From an uncultured Bacilli bacterium (GTDB taxonomy: Bacteria > Bacillota_I > Bacilli_A > RF39 > UBA660): a stretch of DNA of 33,567 nucleotides. A model generated the notes under the pieces. The model did not search any database, was not told the origin of the DNA, and saw only the letters and a program-made list of their open reading frames with translations. A program made the position numbers and the translations under genes. Shown piece by piece: positions 1-8,790 of this stretch. How positions within the stretch are numbered: position 1 is the first letter of the stretch; the number at the start of each line of letters is the position of its first letter. The stretch covers positions 1-33,567 of the forward strand of contig CALVSY010000016.1 in assembly GCA_944359725.1 (NCBI GenBank), written 5' to 3'.

Positions 1-55
1 GGGGGTATATGATATTATAAACATGTAGAATATGCTAAAAAAGAGGGTTATCCAC

Positions 56-2599
56 ATGAGGTTAAGATTAAGAAAAGCAAAAGATAAGAGAATAAAAAAG
101 AATAAGTTTAACGAAATGATGTTTATGCTAGTTACGATATTCGTACTTTCATTTAGTGTTGGATATGCTGCATTAAATAGAGAAATAAAGATAAGTGGAG
201 AGGCTAAGTTTAGACCTCAAGAAGATATAAGGATAACAGATGTATCATTAAGTGAAGTACTAAACTCTTTAGAAAACTATGAATCAGATTACTCTAAAAA
301 TACAATAAAACTAGGAGTAGATTTAAAAGAATTAACTTCTAAAATAACCTATAAAGTAGAAATAACAAACTTTGGAAATGTTGCGATGTGGATAGATAGT
401 ATAGAACAACCTATAAATAATAATACCAATATGGAATATGTAATAGAAGGAATAGGAATAAGAGAACTTATTAATCCAGGAGATATAAAAGAGTTTACTG
501 TAACAATAAAGTATAAAGATGGAATATCTCTTCCTTCTAATACAAACTTAGATACCACGATAAAATTTAACTTTGTAAAACCAAGATCAATCTTAGCAAG
601 AGGAAATAATGGAACTGGAACAAGTACGTTTTATAATGGAACAATAACAAAAGAAAGTGTAGAGGAAATAACATTTATGCCTACGTTAGAAGTAGGAGAA
701 GATGCAATAGGATATTGGGATGCATCATATAACAAAGATGGATCAGTAATAGCATGGTATAAAGACACTGATAACAATGATTTATATGAGTTATACATTG
801 GAGGAGTAGGAGAAGTAGAAGCTCCAGTTAATTCATCAAGTTTATTTCAAAACTTTACTAGATTGAGTTCAATAAATCTTAACCAATATTTTAATACATC
901 AAATACAACTAATATGTATGTGATGTTTTATGGAGACAATTTGTTAACAGAGCTAGATTTATCTTTGTTTGATACATCGAATGTAACAAATATGAGAGGA
1001 ATGTTTTATAATTGTTCAGGATTAAAAACGATCAATATGTCTACATTTAATACAAAAAATGTAACAACTATGTACGCTATGTTTTGGTCATGTTCATCAC
1101 TAGAAAAGCTAAATTTATCAAATTTTAACACCCAAAATGTAACGGATATGTGGGGTATGTTTAATGGTTGTTCATCATTAATAGAGCTTGATGTATCTAA
1201 TTTTGATACAAGTAATGTAACTAATATGGCAGTTATGTTTTATAATTGTTCAAGTCTTGAAGAACTTGATGTATCTAATTTTGTTACTTCTAAAGTAACT
1301 AGTATGGATGCTATGTTTTCAGCTTGTAGAAAAATAAAAAAACTAAATTTATCTTCTTTTGATACATCGAACGTTACTAATTTTGGTTCTGGATATACAT
1401 ATAATGGTATGTTTACAAATTGTTCATCTTTAGAAATCTTAGACGTATCTAGCTTTAATACTGAGAAAGTAACTTCCATGTATTTAATGTTTTCTGGATG
1501 TTCTTCTTTGAAAACACTTGATTTAAGTAGTTTTAATGTTATGAATGTTACAAATATGTATCGTATGTTTCAATATTGTTCAAGCTTGACAGATATTAAT
1601 TTACCTTCCTTTGACACATCTAAAGTAAGAGATATGCAATACTTGTTTAGTGGATGTTCTAGTTTAGTAAACCTTGATTTATCATCTTTTAATACGTCGA
1701 ATGTTACAAATATGCAGGGAATGTTTTTGAATTGTTCATCGCTTATGAATATAACTTTAACCAGTTTTGATACATCAAATGTAACAACAATGAATTCTAT
1801 ATTTTATGGTTGTTCTAGTCTTCAAAATATTGATTTAAGTAATTTTAAATCTGCATCAACGGTTGATTTAAGTAGAATGTTTAGAGAGTGCTATAAACTT
1901 AATAGTGTTATTATAGGTGAGCTTAAACCAAGTACTACCTGGTCTATGTTTTTAGGATGTAGTAGTTTAACCGATGTGAATTTATCTAAATTAGATACAT
2001 CAAATACTACAAATATGAGTTTAATGTTTCAAAGTTGTTCTTCCTTAGAAAATTTAGATTTATCCTCATTGGAAACATCAAATGTTACAAATATGTCACA
2101 AATGTTTGATGGTTGTTCTAATCTTATAAATCCAGGAATATCATCATTTAATACACAGAAAGTGACTTATATGGGACAGATGTTTCAAGGGTGTACGTCA
2201 CTTAAAACAATTGATTTATCTAGTTGGAATACGTCTAGTTTAATAAGTATGTCAATGATGTTTAATGAGTGTGCTTCCTTAGAAGAAATTAATTTAGCAA
2301 ATTGGGATACGTCAAATGTAACAAATATGGATTGGGTATTTAGATCTTGTTACCAACTAACCAGTCTTGACTTATCTTCATTTGATATTTCAAAAGTAAC
2401 TACCATGATAAATTTTGTTGCAAATTGTAGTAAGTTAATGGAATTAGATATAAGAAATTTTGAGTTTATAAGCACAACTTCTATTGGTTTTGTAAATACA
2501 CCAAGTGGAATGACTATTTATGTAAAAGATGAAGCAGCAAAAGAAGTAATATTAAACAATAAGTCTAATGCTAACGTAATTATTCCAGAAAGTTTATAA
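56..2599 (+). CDS. BspA-like surface protein with DUF285 repeats
   Basis: A protein of 847 residues. After a very basic N-terminus it has one hydrophobic segment (about residues 22-40) ending in GYAALN, followed by a beta-rich stretch (residues 40-180) resembling the exported N-terminal domain often seen after a YAALN motif in Bacilli. From about residue 290 to the end it consists of about 20 units of 26 residues with the pattern MFxxCSSLxxLDLSSFDTSN followed by VTNM, the DUF285/BspA leucine-rich-like family of surface adhesins. The C-terminus has no LPXTG sorting signal, so anchoring must come from the N-terminal segment. I chose the ATG at 56 because AGAGGG (42-47) sits eight bases upstream; an in-frame ATG at 32 has no such site. 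A hairpin terminator follows, so it is a single-gene unit. Host or surface binding is inferred from the family. Confidence 0.85.
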   Translation: MRLRLRKAKDKRIKKNKFNEMMFMLVTIFVLSFSVGYAALNREIKISGEAKFRPQEDIRITDVSLSEVLNSLENYESDYSKNTIKLGVDLKELTSKITYKVEITNFGNVAMWIDSIEQPINNNTNMEYVIEGIGIRELINPGDIKEFTVTIKYKDGISLPSNTNLDTTIKFNFVKPRSILARGNNGTGTSTFYNGTITKESVEEITFMPTLEVGEDAIGYWDASYNKDGSVIAWYKDTDNNDLYELYIGGVGEVEAPVNSSSLFQNFTRLSSINLNQYFNTSNTTNMYVMFYGDNLLTELDLSLFDTSNVTNMRGMFYNCSGLKTINMSTFNTKNVTTMYAMFWSCSSLEKLNLSNFNTQNVTDMWGMFNGCSSLIELDVSNFDTSNVTNMAVMFYNCSSLEELDVSNFVTSKVTSMDAMFSACRKIKKLNLSSFDTSNVTNFGSGYTYNGMFTNCSSLEILDVSSFNTEKVTSMYLMFSGCSSLKTLDLSSFNVMNVTNMYRMFQYCSSLTDINLPSFDTSKVRDMQYLFSGCSSLVNLDLSSFNTSNVTNMQGMFLNCSSLMNITLTSFDTSNVTTMNSIFYGCSSLQNIDLSNFKSASTVDLSRMFRECYKLNSVIIGELKPSTTWSMFLGCSSLTDVNLSKLDTSNTTNMSLMFQSCSSLENLDLSSLETSNVTNMSQMFDGCSNLINPGISSFNTQKVTYMGQMFQGCTSLKTIDLSSWNTSSLISMSMMFNECASLEEINLANWDTSNVTNMDWVFRSCYQLTSLDLSSFDISKVTTMINFVANCSKLMELDIRNFEFISTTSIGFVNTPSGMTIYVKDEAAKEVILNNKSNANVIIPESL
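923..2467 (+). repeat. About 20 tandem 78-bp coding repeats (DUF285)
   Basis: In-frame units of mostly 78 bp (26 codons), each opening with ATG-TTT (Met-Phe) and carrying Cys-Ser-Ser-Leu and Asn-Val-Thr-Asn-Met. The sixth unit has a six-residue insertion and the thirteenth is three residues short and lacks the NVT core. The DNA copies are diverged at third positions, so they are old duplications and not freshly expanded. Confidence 0.85.
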
Positions 2600-2607
2600 A
2601 TCTTATA

Positions 2608-2633
2608 AGCACACCGTAAAAAGGTGTGTTTTT
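2608..2633 (+). terminator. Intrinsic terminator after the surface protein gene
   Basis: CACACC (2610-2615) pairs with GGTGTG (2623-2628) over a seven-base loop and is followed by a T run. Confidence 0.75.
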
Positions 2634-2662
2634 ATGTTATACTTAAATAAGGTGATAGATGT

Positions 2663-4813
2663 ATGAGGAAAGTAGAACTTTTATCTCCAGCAGGTAATAT
2701 GGAGTGTTTAAAAGCTGCTATAGAAGCTGGGTGTGACGCTGTTTATATCGGTGGTAAGTTATTTAGTGCAAGAGGTTTTGCGGGTAATTTTACTGATGAT
2801 GAGATAATAGAAGCAATAAAGTATGCTCATCTTTATGGTGTTAAAGTATACGTTACAATAAATACAATTATATATCAAAGAGAAGTTAATACATTTTTAA
2901 ATTACGTTAGGTTTTTACATCAAAATAACGTTGATGCGGTAATAATTCAAGATATAGGAATGTTTTATCTTTTGAAAAATAAGTTTCCTAATCTTACCAT
3001 TCATGCATCAACACAAATGAATATTCATAATTATGAAGGTGCACTGCTTGCTAAAAAGCTTGGTTTTAAAAGAGTTGTTATGGCGCGTGAAACACCTTTG
3101 GACGTAATAGAAAAAATAAAAAAGGACATAGATATTGAACTTGAGGTATTTATTCATGGAGCGTTATGCGTGTGTTACTCAGGTCAGTGTCTAGCTAGCG
3201 CTTTAATTGGAAACAGAAGTGCAAACAGAGGCACGTGCGCACAGATATGTAGAAAAAAATACAACTTATATGATAAAAATAATAATAAATTAAATGACAA
3301 TAATTACTTATTGAGCACCAAGGATTTATGCACTTTAGAAAATTTAAGTGAAATAATAAAAACAGGTGTTAACAGCTTAAAGATAGAAGGTAGAATGAAA
3401 AGAAAAGAATACGTTTATTTAACTACTAAAATATATAGGTTAGCAATCGATAGTTATTATGAAAATAAAATAATAGACTTTAAAAAATGCATTATTGATC
3501 TTAAGAAAATGTTTAATAGAGATTTTACTAAAGGTTTTATGTTAGGGGAAGAAAATAACTTATTTGCAAATGACTTAAGGCCTAATCATTTAGGCATTAA
3601 AATAGGAAACGTAAAAAGCAAAATAAAAGATAATTTAATTATTAAATTAAGTGATACGTTATCTTTAAATGATGGCATAAGAATACTTGATGAAAAAGAA
3701 GATAAAGGCTTTGTTGTAACTAGTATGCGTGTTAATAATGAAAAAAGAAGTAGAGCTAATTGTGGTGATGTTGTTACAATAAAGTGTTGTAAGTACGTAA
3801 AAAAAGGATCAGACGTTTTGCTAACAACCGATTATAACATGGTAAAAGAAATCGATAAATTAATAGATGATAATAAAAGACGGGTTTTAATAGATGTAAT
3901 TATAGAAGCTAAAGAAAATAAGCCTTTAAAAATAAAAGTAACTGATGAAAATAAAAATGTTGTAACTTATGAAAGTAATTACGTAGTAGAAAAATCTATT
4001 AATAATTCTATAACTAAAGATGTGATAATAAAACAAATATCTAAAACGGGTAATACCATATATAAATTAAGTAATATAAAAGTTATCATGGATGATAATA
4101 TTTTTATAAATATAAAAGCATTAAATGATTTGCGAAGACAAGTGCTTTTAATGCTTGATGATGAAAGGCTCTATCAAATACCTTTTAAAGAAAATGAATT
4201 TAAAGTTAGTATAAAAGATTTTGAAAAAGAAGAAAAAACAAGTGTTTTGATAGATAGTAAAGATGATTATTTTAAATTAAAAGATAAGAAAGACGTTATT
4301 TACGTAAACGATAAAAGTCTTTTGTTAAGCGATAAGTGCGTACTTAAACTTCCTAGAGTTATTAATCAGTATGATACTTATGATGGTAGGGTTTTAATAG
4401 GAGAGTTTGGAAGTTTACTTAAGTATAAAAACTTTGATACTGACTTTTCATTTAACGTGGTTAATGCCTATTCGGTTTATTTTTTGCATAAACTAGGAGC
4501 GCAAAAAGTTACCTTATCTTATGAACTTAATTATGCCGGGATAAAATGTTTAATGGATGCGTATGAAAGTTTGTTTAACGCGCATCCTAACGTGGAGGTT
4601 ATAAAAGACGCTTATCCAGAAGCGATGGTTTGTAAGTACAACTTAGGTTATAAATATAAATTTAAAGAAGCATTTTTAGAAGATGAATATAAGAACAAAT
4701 ATAAAATAGTAAATAATAATGATTATATGACGATTTATAACTTTAGTAAGATAACTTTTGATGAAGAAGAACTTTATAAATTAGGAGTAAACTCTGTTAG
4801 AACAAATATTTAG
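2663..4813 (+). CDS. rlhA: U32 family protein, RlhA-like (23S rRNA hydroxylation)
   Basis: A protein of 716 residues. The N-terminal 300 residues match the U32 'peptidase' family: the start VELLSPAGNMECLKAAIEAG, a TIM-barrel-like pattern, and a block with Cys169, Cys176, Cys192 and Cys196 (HGALCVCYSG, then NRGTCAQICR). Four cysteines spaced this way are the iron-sulfur ligands in RlhA/TrhP-type enzymes, which hydroxylate a cytidine of 23S rRNA (RlhA) or uridine 34 of tRNA (TrhP) using prephenate. The long C-terminal part (about 310-716) corresponds to the DUF3656 extension of the RlhA branch, so I favour RlhA over TrhP. The family is annotated as peptidase or collagenase by history; hydrolysis is unlikely. 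AAGGTGAT (2649-2656) sets the start. It stands alone between a terminator and the phosphorelay promoter. Confidence 0.8.
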   Translation: MRKVELLSPAGNMECLKAAIEAGCDAVYIGGKLFSARGFAGNFTDDEIIEAIKYAHLYGVKVYVTINTIIYQREVNTFLNYVRFLHQNNVDAVIIQDIGMFYLLKNKFPNLTIHASTQMNIHNYEGALLAKKLGFKRVVMARETPLDVIEKIKKDIDIELEVFIHGALCVCYSGQCLASALIGNRSANRGTCAQICRKKYNLYDKNNNKLNDNNYLLSTKDLCTLENLSEIIKTGVNSLKIEGRMKRKEYVYLTTKIYRLAIDSYYENKIIDFKKCIIDLKKMFNRDFTKGFMLGEENNLFANDLRPNHLGIKIGNVKSKIKDNLIIKLSDTLSLNDGIRILDEKEDKGFVVTSMRVNNEKRSRANCGDVVTIKCCKYVKKGSDVLLTTDYNMVKEIDKLIDDNKRRVLIDVIIEAKENKPLKIKVTDENKNVVTYESNYVVEKSINNSITKDVIIKQISKTGNTIYKLSNIKVIMDDNIFINIKALNDLRRQVLLMLDDERLYQIPFKENEFKVSIKDFEKEEKTSVLIDSKDDYFKLKDKKDVIYVNDKSLLLSDKCVLKLPRVINQYDTYDGRVLIGEFGSLLKYKNFDTDFSFNVVNAYSVYFLHKLGAQKVTLSYELNYAGIKCLMDAYESLFNAHPNVEVIKDAYPEAMVCKYNLGYKYKFKEAFLEDEYKNKYKIVNNNDYMTIYNFSKITFDEEELYKLGVNSVRTNI

Positions 4814-4840
4814 ATAGTTTACATAATTTTAGTATTACGT

Positions 4841-4869
4841 TTGTATTTTTAATAGTTTTATAGTAAAAT
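4841..4869 (+). promoter_or_regulatory. Promoter of the phosphorelay operon
   Basis: TTGTAT (4841-4846), 17 bases, then TAAAAT (4864-4869), placing transcription start near 4876, about 24 bases before the Hpt gene. It is the only sigma-A-like pair I found in this 86-base gap. Confidence 0.5.
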
Positions 4870-4899
4870 AATATTAAGATAGAAGGGACTGAAGGTTAA

Positions 4900-5268
4900 A
4901 TGGATGAAAATGGTAAAATAACTTTTTTAAAAAGCATGGGAGTAGATGCTGATGCTGGAATAACAAACATGATGGATATTAAAACTTATAATGAGATGAT
5001 GGATGAGTTTTATAATAGTATGGATGAGGAATTATCTAAAATAGATAACTTTAAAAATCAAGGTGATATGCCTAATTATGCGATTTTGGTTCACGCGATG
5101 AAAAGTAATGCAAGAAGCTTTGGGTTTATGAAACTTGGTGATATTTGCTACGCTCATGAACTTGCTGGTAAGGCAAATGATTTGGATTATGTTAATACTC
5201 ATTATAATGAACTTTTAAATGCTTTTAATGAAGTTAAAATGATAATTCAAAAATATAAGACTTTATAA
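4900..5268 (+). CDS. Histidine-containing phosphotransfer (Hpt) protein
   Basis: A 122-residue, all-helical soluble protein. The stretch HAMKSNARSFG (His65) matches the Hpt signature HxLKGxxxxxG, where the histidine carries the phosphoryl group between the receiver of a hybrid kinase and a final response regulator; the helix that follows (LGDICYAHELAGKA) fits the four-helix bundle. It is the first gene of an operon whose other members are one receiver protein and two hybrid kinases, so it supplies the missing step of a His-Asp-His-Asp relay. AAGG at 4890 is a plausible ribosome site. No membrane segment. The role in the relay is inferred from the motif and neighbours. Confidence 0.8.
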   Translation: MDENGKITFLKSMGVDADAGITNMMDIKTYNEMMDEFYNSMDEELSKIDNFKNQGDMPNYAILVHAMKSNARSFGFMKLGDICYAHELAGKANDLDYVNTHYNELLNAFNEVKMIIQKYKTL

Positions 5269-5286
5269 ATAGGAAGGGGTGCTTTT

Positions 5287-6897
5287 ATGGATACTAACGT
5301 TTTACAAAATATTTTAGAGAAGATGGTAATAAATGATGATTTAACGCTTTATGTGTTTGATGTTATTAATGATAGGGTTGATAAATACGCCGTGTTACTA
5401 GGTGAGGTAAAAAAAGAAAAAACTGATACCATGCAAAATTACTTGGTTAACATAAAAAACGAGATTAAACCGGAGTTTATAAAAGGTTTTATGGGCATGA
5501 TGAGTGTTCCTAAGATAAAAGATGAAATTAAAAACGGAAATACCAAACCTAGTTTTAAATATCAGTCTTTTGATGGAAACTACTATGAAATATTGTGTGG
5601 TCTTGCTAATCTTAATGGTAGTGAGTTAATAATTACGGTAAGAAGAAGACTAAATGATGCACCTTCAAAAGATATGGGTGTAAATAACGTAAAATATGAT
5701 GGTTTAGTAAGAAGACTTGCTGATTCTATTTTAAAGATAAATAACGTGTTTAATTTAAATAACGAAAACACGCTTAATATTAAAAACGTTGAAGAATACA
5801 TTAACTCTATTTTAAGGGGTTTAATAAGTTCGTATCCAGATTTAAAAAAGTCTCTTAATAAGGATGCTGCTAACGTAACTGGTATGGTAGATGATGTTTT
5901 GTTAATCGTTGATGATGATATGCTAACTAGAAACATGATAAAAAAAGTTTTTGATGGTGAGTATAAAACGGTTATGGCAACAAATGGTAAGGAAGCGATA
6001 GATTATTTAGAAGCTAACCAAAATAAGGGAATAACCGAATCATCAGATAACATTTTAGCAATATTCCTGGATTTAACCATGCCGGTTATGGATGGTTTTG
6101 GGGTTTTGGATTACTTAAGTAAAAATAATTATTTATATAAGGTGCCAGTTGTTATAATAAGTGGCGATTATGAAAAAGAAACAAAGGCAAGAGTGTATAA
6201 TTATGGGGTTGCAGACATGCTTGAAAAACCATTTGATTTTGAAGTTGTAAGACACAGAATAAGTAACTTTATAAATCTTTATAAGTCAAGTAACTCGCTT
6301 AATAACATAGTAAATGATGAGTCAAGATCATTAAGAGAATTAATAAATTCTTTCGTTGAAAGTTATCGGTATGATTACGAGGAAAACATAAAAAACGTTA
6401 ACCGTTATATTAAGATTTTAGCAACCCAAGTAATGAATGATAATAAAAATTATAAATTAGATAAAGAAAAGATAGAGAAAATGGCAGATGCATCAATGTA
6501 CTATGACATAGGATTTTACTCTGTTCCAAGAAGAATATTATCTAAAAAAGAAGATTTTACTAAAAAAGAATTAGAAAAAATTAAGAATTATCCTATCTTT
6601 GGAAGTAAGATGCTTGAATATATTTTAAGTCATATTATGGATGAGACATATAAAAAGTATGCTAAAAACATAACTTTATATTATCATGAAAATTACGATG
6701 GAACTGGTTATCCTAAAGGTTTAAAAGAAGATGAAATACCAATAGAGTCCATGATTGCACAGGTATGCATAACTTATAATAATTTAAAAAGAAAGAAAGT
6801 TAAGGACCCACTTTCATATTTTGAAAGAAAAAAAGGCAGTGTGTTTAATCCAGAGATAGTACAGAGTTTGAAAAAAGTAATTGATAAATTTAACTGA
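5287..6897 (+). CDS. Response regulator with degenerate HD-GYP output domain
   Basis: A protein of 536 residues. Residues 1-130 form a PAS-like region without a clear family. Residues about 205-325 are a receiver: the acidic pocket LLIVDDDM, the phosphorylation site Asp262 in FLDLTMPVMDGF, a Ser in VVIISGD and the Lys of EKPFD. The C-terminal part (about 350-530) aligns with the HD-GYP cyclic di-GMP phosphodiesterase fold and keeps HENYDGTGYPKGL and the VPRRIL segment. However, the HD dyad reads YYDIG, the HHE motif reads YHE, and the other metal-binding His and Asp positions are also replaced. A hydrolase with these losses should be inactive, so the domain may bind a ligand or partner instead. 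It lies 18 bases after the Hpt gene (ribosome site AGGAAGGGG) and is the likely end point of the relay. It ends in TGA. Confidence 0.8.
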   Translation: MDTNVLQNILEKMVINDDLTLYVFDVINDRVDKYAVLLGEVKKEKTDTMQNYLVNIKNEIKPEFIKGFMGMMSVPKIKDEIKNGNTKPSFKYQSFDGNYYEILCGLANLNGSELIITVRRRLNDAPSKDMGVNNVKYDGLVRRLADSILKINNVFNLNNENTLNIKNVEEYINSILRGLISSYPDLKKSLNKDAANVTGMVDDVLLIVDDDMLTRNMIKKVFDGEYKTVMATNGKEAIDYLEANQNKGITESSDNILAIFLDLTMPVMDGFGVLDYLSKNNYLYKVPVVIISGDYEKETKARVYNYGVADMLEKPFDFEVVRHRISNFINLYKSSNSLNNIVNDESRSLRELINSFVESYRYDYEENIKNVNRYIKILATQVMNDNKNYKLDKEKIEKMADASMYYDIGFYSVPRRILSKKEDFTKKELEKIKNYPIFGSKMLEYILSHIMDETYKKYAKNITLYYHENYDGTGYPKGLKEDEIPIESMIAQVCITYNNLKRKKVKDPLSYFERKKGSVFNPEIVQSLKKVIDKFN

Positions 6898-6922
6898 AAA
6901 ATAGTATAAAGGAAGTGATTTA

Positions 6923-8776
6923 ATGTTTCCTATGTTTTCGAGTATGGGATTTACCATTTGTGCTCTAGTTTTTATTACGCTTGTTACGATAATGTATTTA
7001 AGTAAAAAGAAGTTTAAGAGTTTAGAAAATAATATTTTTGGTTTTATGATAATATTTACTATTTTCTTACTTGTTCTTGAAATAGCTTGTGTAATTACCA
7101 TGAGTAATAAAGATGAATTTCCAGTGTTAAACGAGGTTTTGTGCCGTGGTTATATATTAGGTGCGATAATATGGGCAACTTGTTTAATTGTTTATTTATG
7201 GTCACTTGGTAATAAGGATCCTAAAAAAGCAAAAGTAAGATTGACTGTTATATCATTTATAATCGTAATTGTTTTATTTACCATATCTTGTTTTCTTCCA
7301 ATTACCTATACTGGTGGAAAAGGAAATTTATACGTAATAGGAGGACCTGCGGTATCTTCGCTTTATGCAATTAGCTTTTTAATGATAATAACAATATTAC
7401 TTACCTTATTAAAGAATCCTTTAAAAATACCTTTATCAGCTAGGATTCCAATATATTTTTCGTTTTTACTTTTTGTAATTGTAAGTGGTTCACAAATACT
7501 TTTAGACTATGATTTTAATGATTTAACTTATATTTTTGCGCTTGCTATTACCGCAATGTATTTTACCATTGAGTCTCAAGATAACAAACTTTTAAATGAG
7601 TTGGAAAAGAAAAAAGAACAAGCTGAAATAGCTGATAAAGCGAAAACTGAATTCTTAACGAACATGTCTCATGAGATACGTACCCCAATGAATACCATAA
7701 TGGGATTTAGTGAATCTTTGTTAAATGAAAAAAAACTAACACCTGAAATGGTAAAAAAAGATACTGAAAGTATTTATTCCGCTAGTATTTCACTTTTGGA
7801 ACTAATAAATAATATTCTTGATATATCAAGAATTGAATCAGGAAAAGAAACACTTGTTCAAAAAGAATATAATTTAGATAGTTTGGTTTTTGATGTGAAT
7901 AGTGTTATATTACCAAAAATAAATAAAGAGTCTACTGATTTTAAAATAGAGGTAGATAATGATATTCCAAAGGGGTATTATGGTGATTATTCTAAAATTC
8001 ATAAGATTATAACGCTTATTTTAACTAACGCAATTAAGTACACTAGTTATGGAAAAATCACTTTAAGCATAACTGGTAAGAGTACTGTTAATGATTATTT
8101 TGATTTTGAGTTTTTAGTTTCAAATACCGGACACGCAATGAAAATAGATGATTTTGAAAAAGATTTTAATGATTTTGTAAAACTTGGTAGTGATAATGAA
8201 AACAACATTGATAGTGCAACTCTTGGTGTAATAGTTGCTAAAAGGCTTGTTTCTATGCTTGATGGAGACATTAAGTTTGTTAATGAAAAGGGACAAGGAA
8301 CTAAGTATTTTGTATCACTAAGGCAAAAAATAACCAATAAAGAACCAGTTGGTGATGTTTTTTCAAGTGCGGATAAAAAGATTTCAAATGATAAGATTTT
8401 AAATTTAACTGGTAAGACGGTACTTGTTGTAGATGATAATAAAATAAATATAAAACTTGCAAGCAGATTACTTGGTCAGTATCATTTAAACGTAGATTCT
8501 TGTTTAAGTGGCACAGAATGTTTAGAAATGATAAAACAAAAAAAGTATGATTTGATTTTTCTGGATCACATGATGCCTGATTTAGATGGTGTTGCAACGC
8601 TTAAATTATTAAAACAATCAGGATATTATTTGCCACCGGTAATCGCTCTTACGGCGAATTCTTTTGCTGGTTTAAAGGAAAAATACATATCTTTAGGTTT
8701 TAGTGATTATTTATCTAAACCGATTAATATTAAAGAGTTAAATAAAATAATAAATACGTATTTTAACAAGGAGTAA
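6923..8776 (+). CDS. Hybrid histidine kinase with degenerate ATP-binding domain
   Basis: A protein of 617 residues. Six or seven membrane segments fill residues 5-215. A HisKA domain follows with His250 in [10 protein letters not shown], then a HATPase domain (about 350-460) and a receiver (about 490-610; [11 protein letters not shown]). The ATP site is damaged. Asn369 of the N box (LTNAIKYT) is kept, but the G1 motif DTGxG reads NTGHA (Asn401 for the conserved Asp), and the G2 motif GTGLGL reads SATLGV. It is collinear with the next gene, with the phospho-acceptor at residue 250 and the N box at residue 369 in both, so the two are tandem paralogs. Being dead for autophosphorylation, it may be phosphorylated by its partner within a heterodimer or act as a regulator. 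GGAAGTGAT precedes the ATG. Confidence 0.8.
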   Translation: MFPMFSSMGFTICALVFITLVTIMYLSKKKFKSLENNIFGFMIIFTIFLLVLEIACVITMSNKDEFPVLNEVLCRGYILGAIIWATCLIVYLWSLGNKDPKKAKVRLTVISFIIVIVLFTISCFLPITYTGGKGNLYVIGGPAVSSLYAISFLMIITILLTLLKNPLKIPLSARIPIYFSFLLFVIVSGSQILLDYDFNDLTYIFALAITAMYFTIESQDNKLLNELEKKKEQAEIADKAKTEFLTNMSHEIRTPMNTIMGFSESLLNEKKLTPEMVKKDTESIYSASISLLELINNILDISRIESGKETLVQKEYNLDSLVFDVNSVILPKINKESTDFKIEVDNDIPKGYYGDYSKIHKIITLILTNAIKYTSYGKITLSITGKSTVNDYFDFEFLVSNTGHAMKIDDFEKDFNDFVKLGSDNENNIDSATLGVIVAKRLVSMLDGDIKFVNEKGQGTKYFVSLRQKITNKEPVGDVFSSADKKISNDKILNLTGKTVLVVDDNKINIKLASRLLGQYHLNVDSCLSGTECLEMIKQKKYDLIFLDHMMPDLDGVATLKLLKQSGYYLPPVIALTANSFAGLKEKYISLGFSDYLSKPINIKELNKIINTYFNKE

Positions 8777-8790
8777 AAAGAGGTGATACT

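Noticed and set aside
32..55. Longer N-terminus of the surface protein (ATG at 32)
   Set aside because: AGAGGG lies between this ATG and the one at 56 and can only serve the latter.
923..2467. Tandem repeat considered as a CRISPR-like or satellite array
   Set aside because: The units are in frame, encode the DUF285 consensus and diverge at third codon positions, so they are protein repeats.
5583..5936. A 117-codon open frame on the - strand
   Set aside because: It is antisense to the receiver/HD-GYP-like gene, with no ribosome site and no family resemblance.
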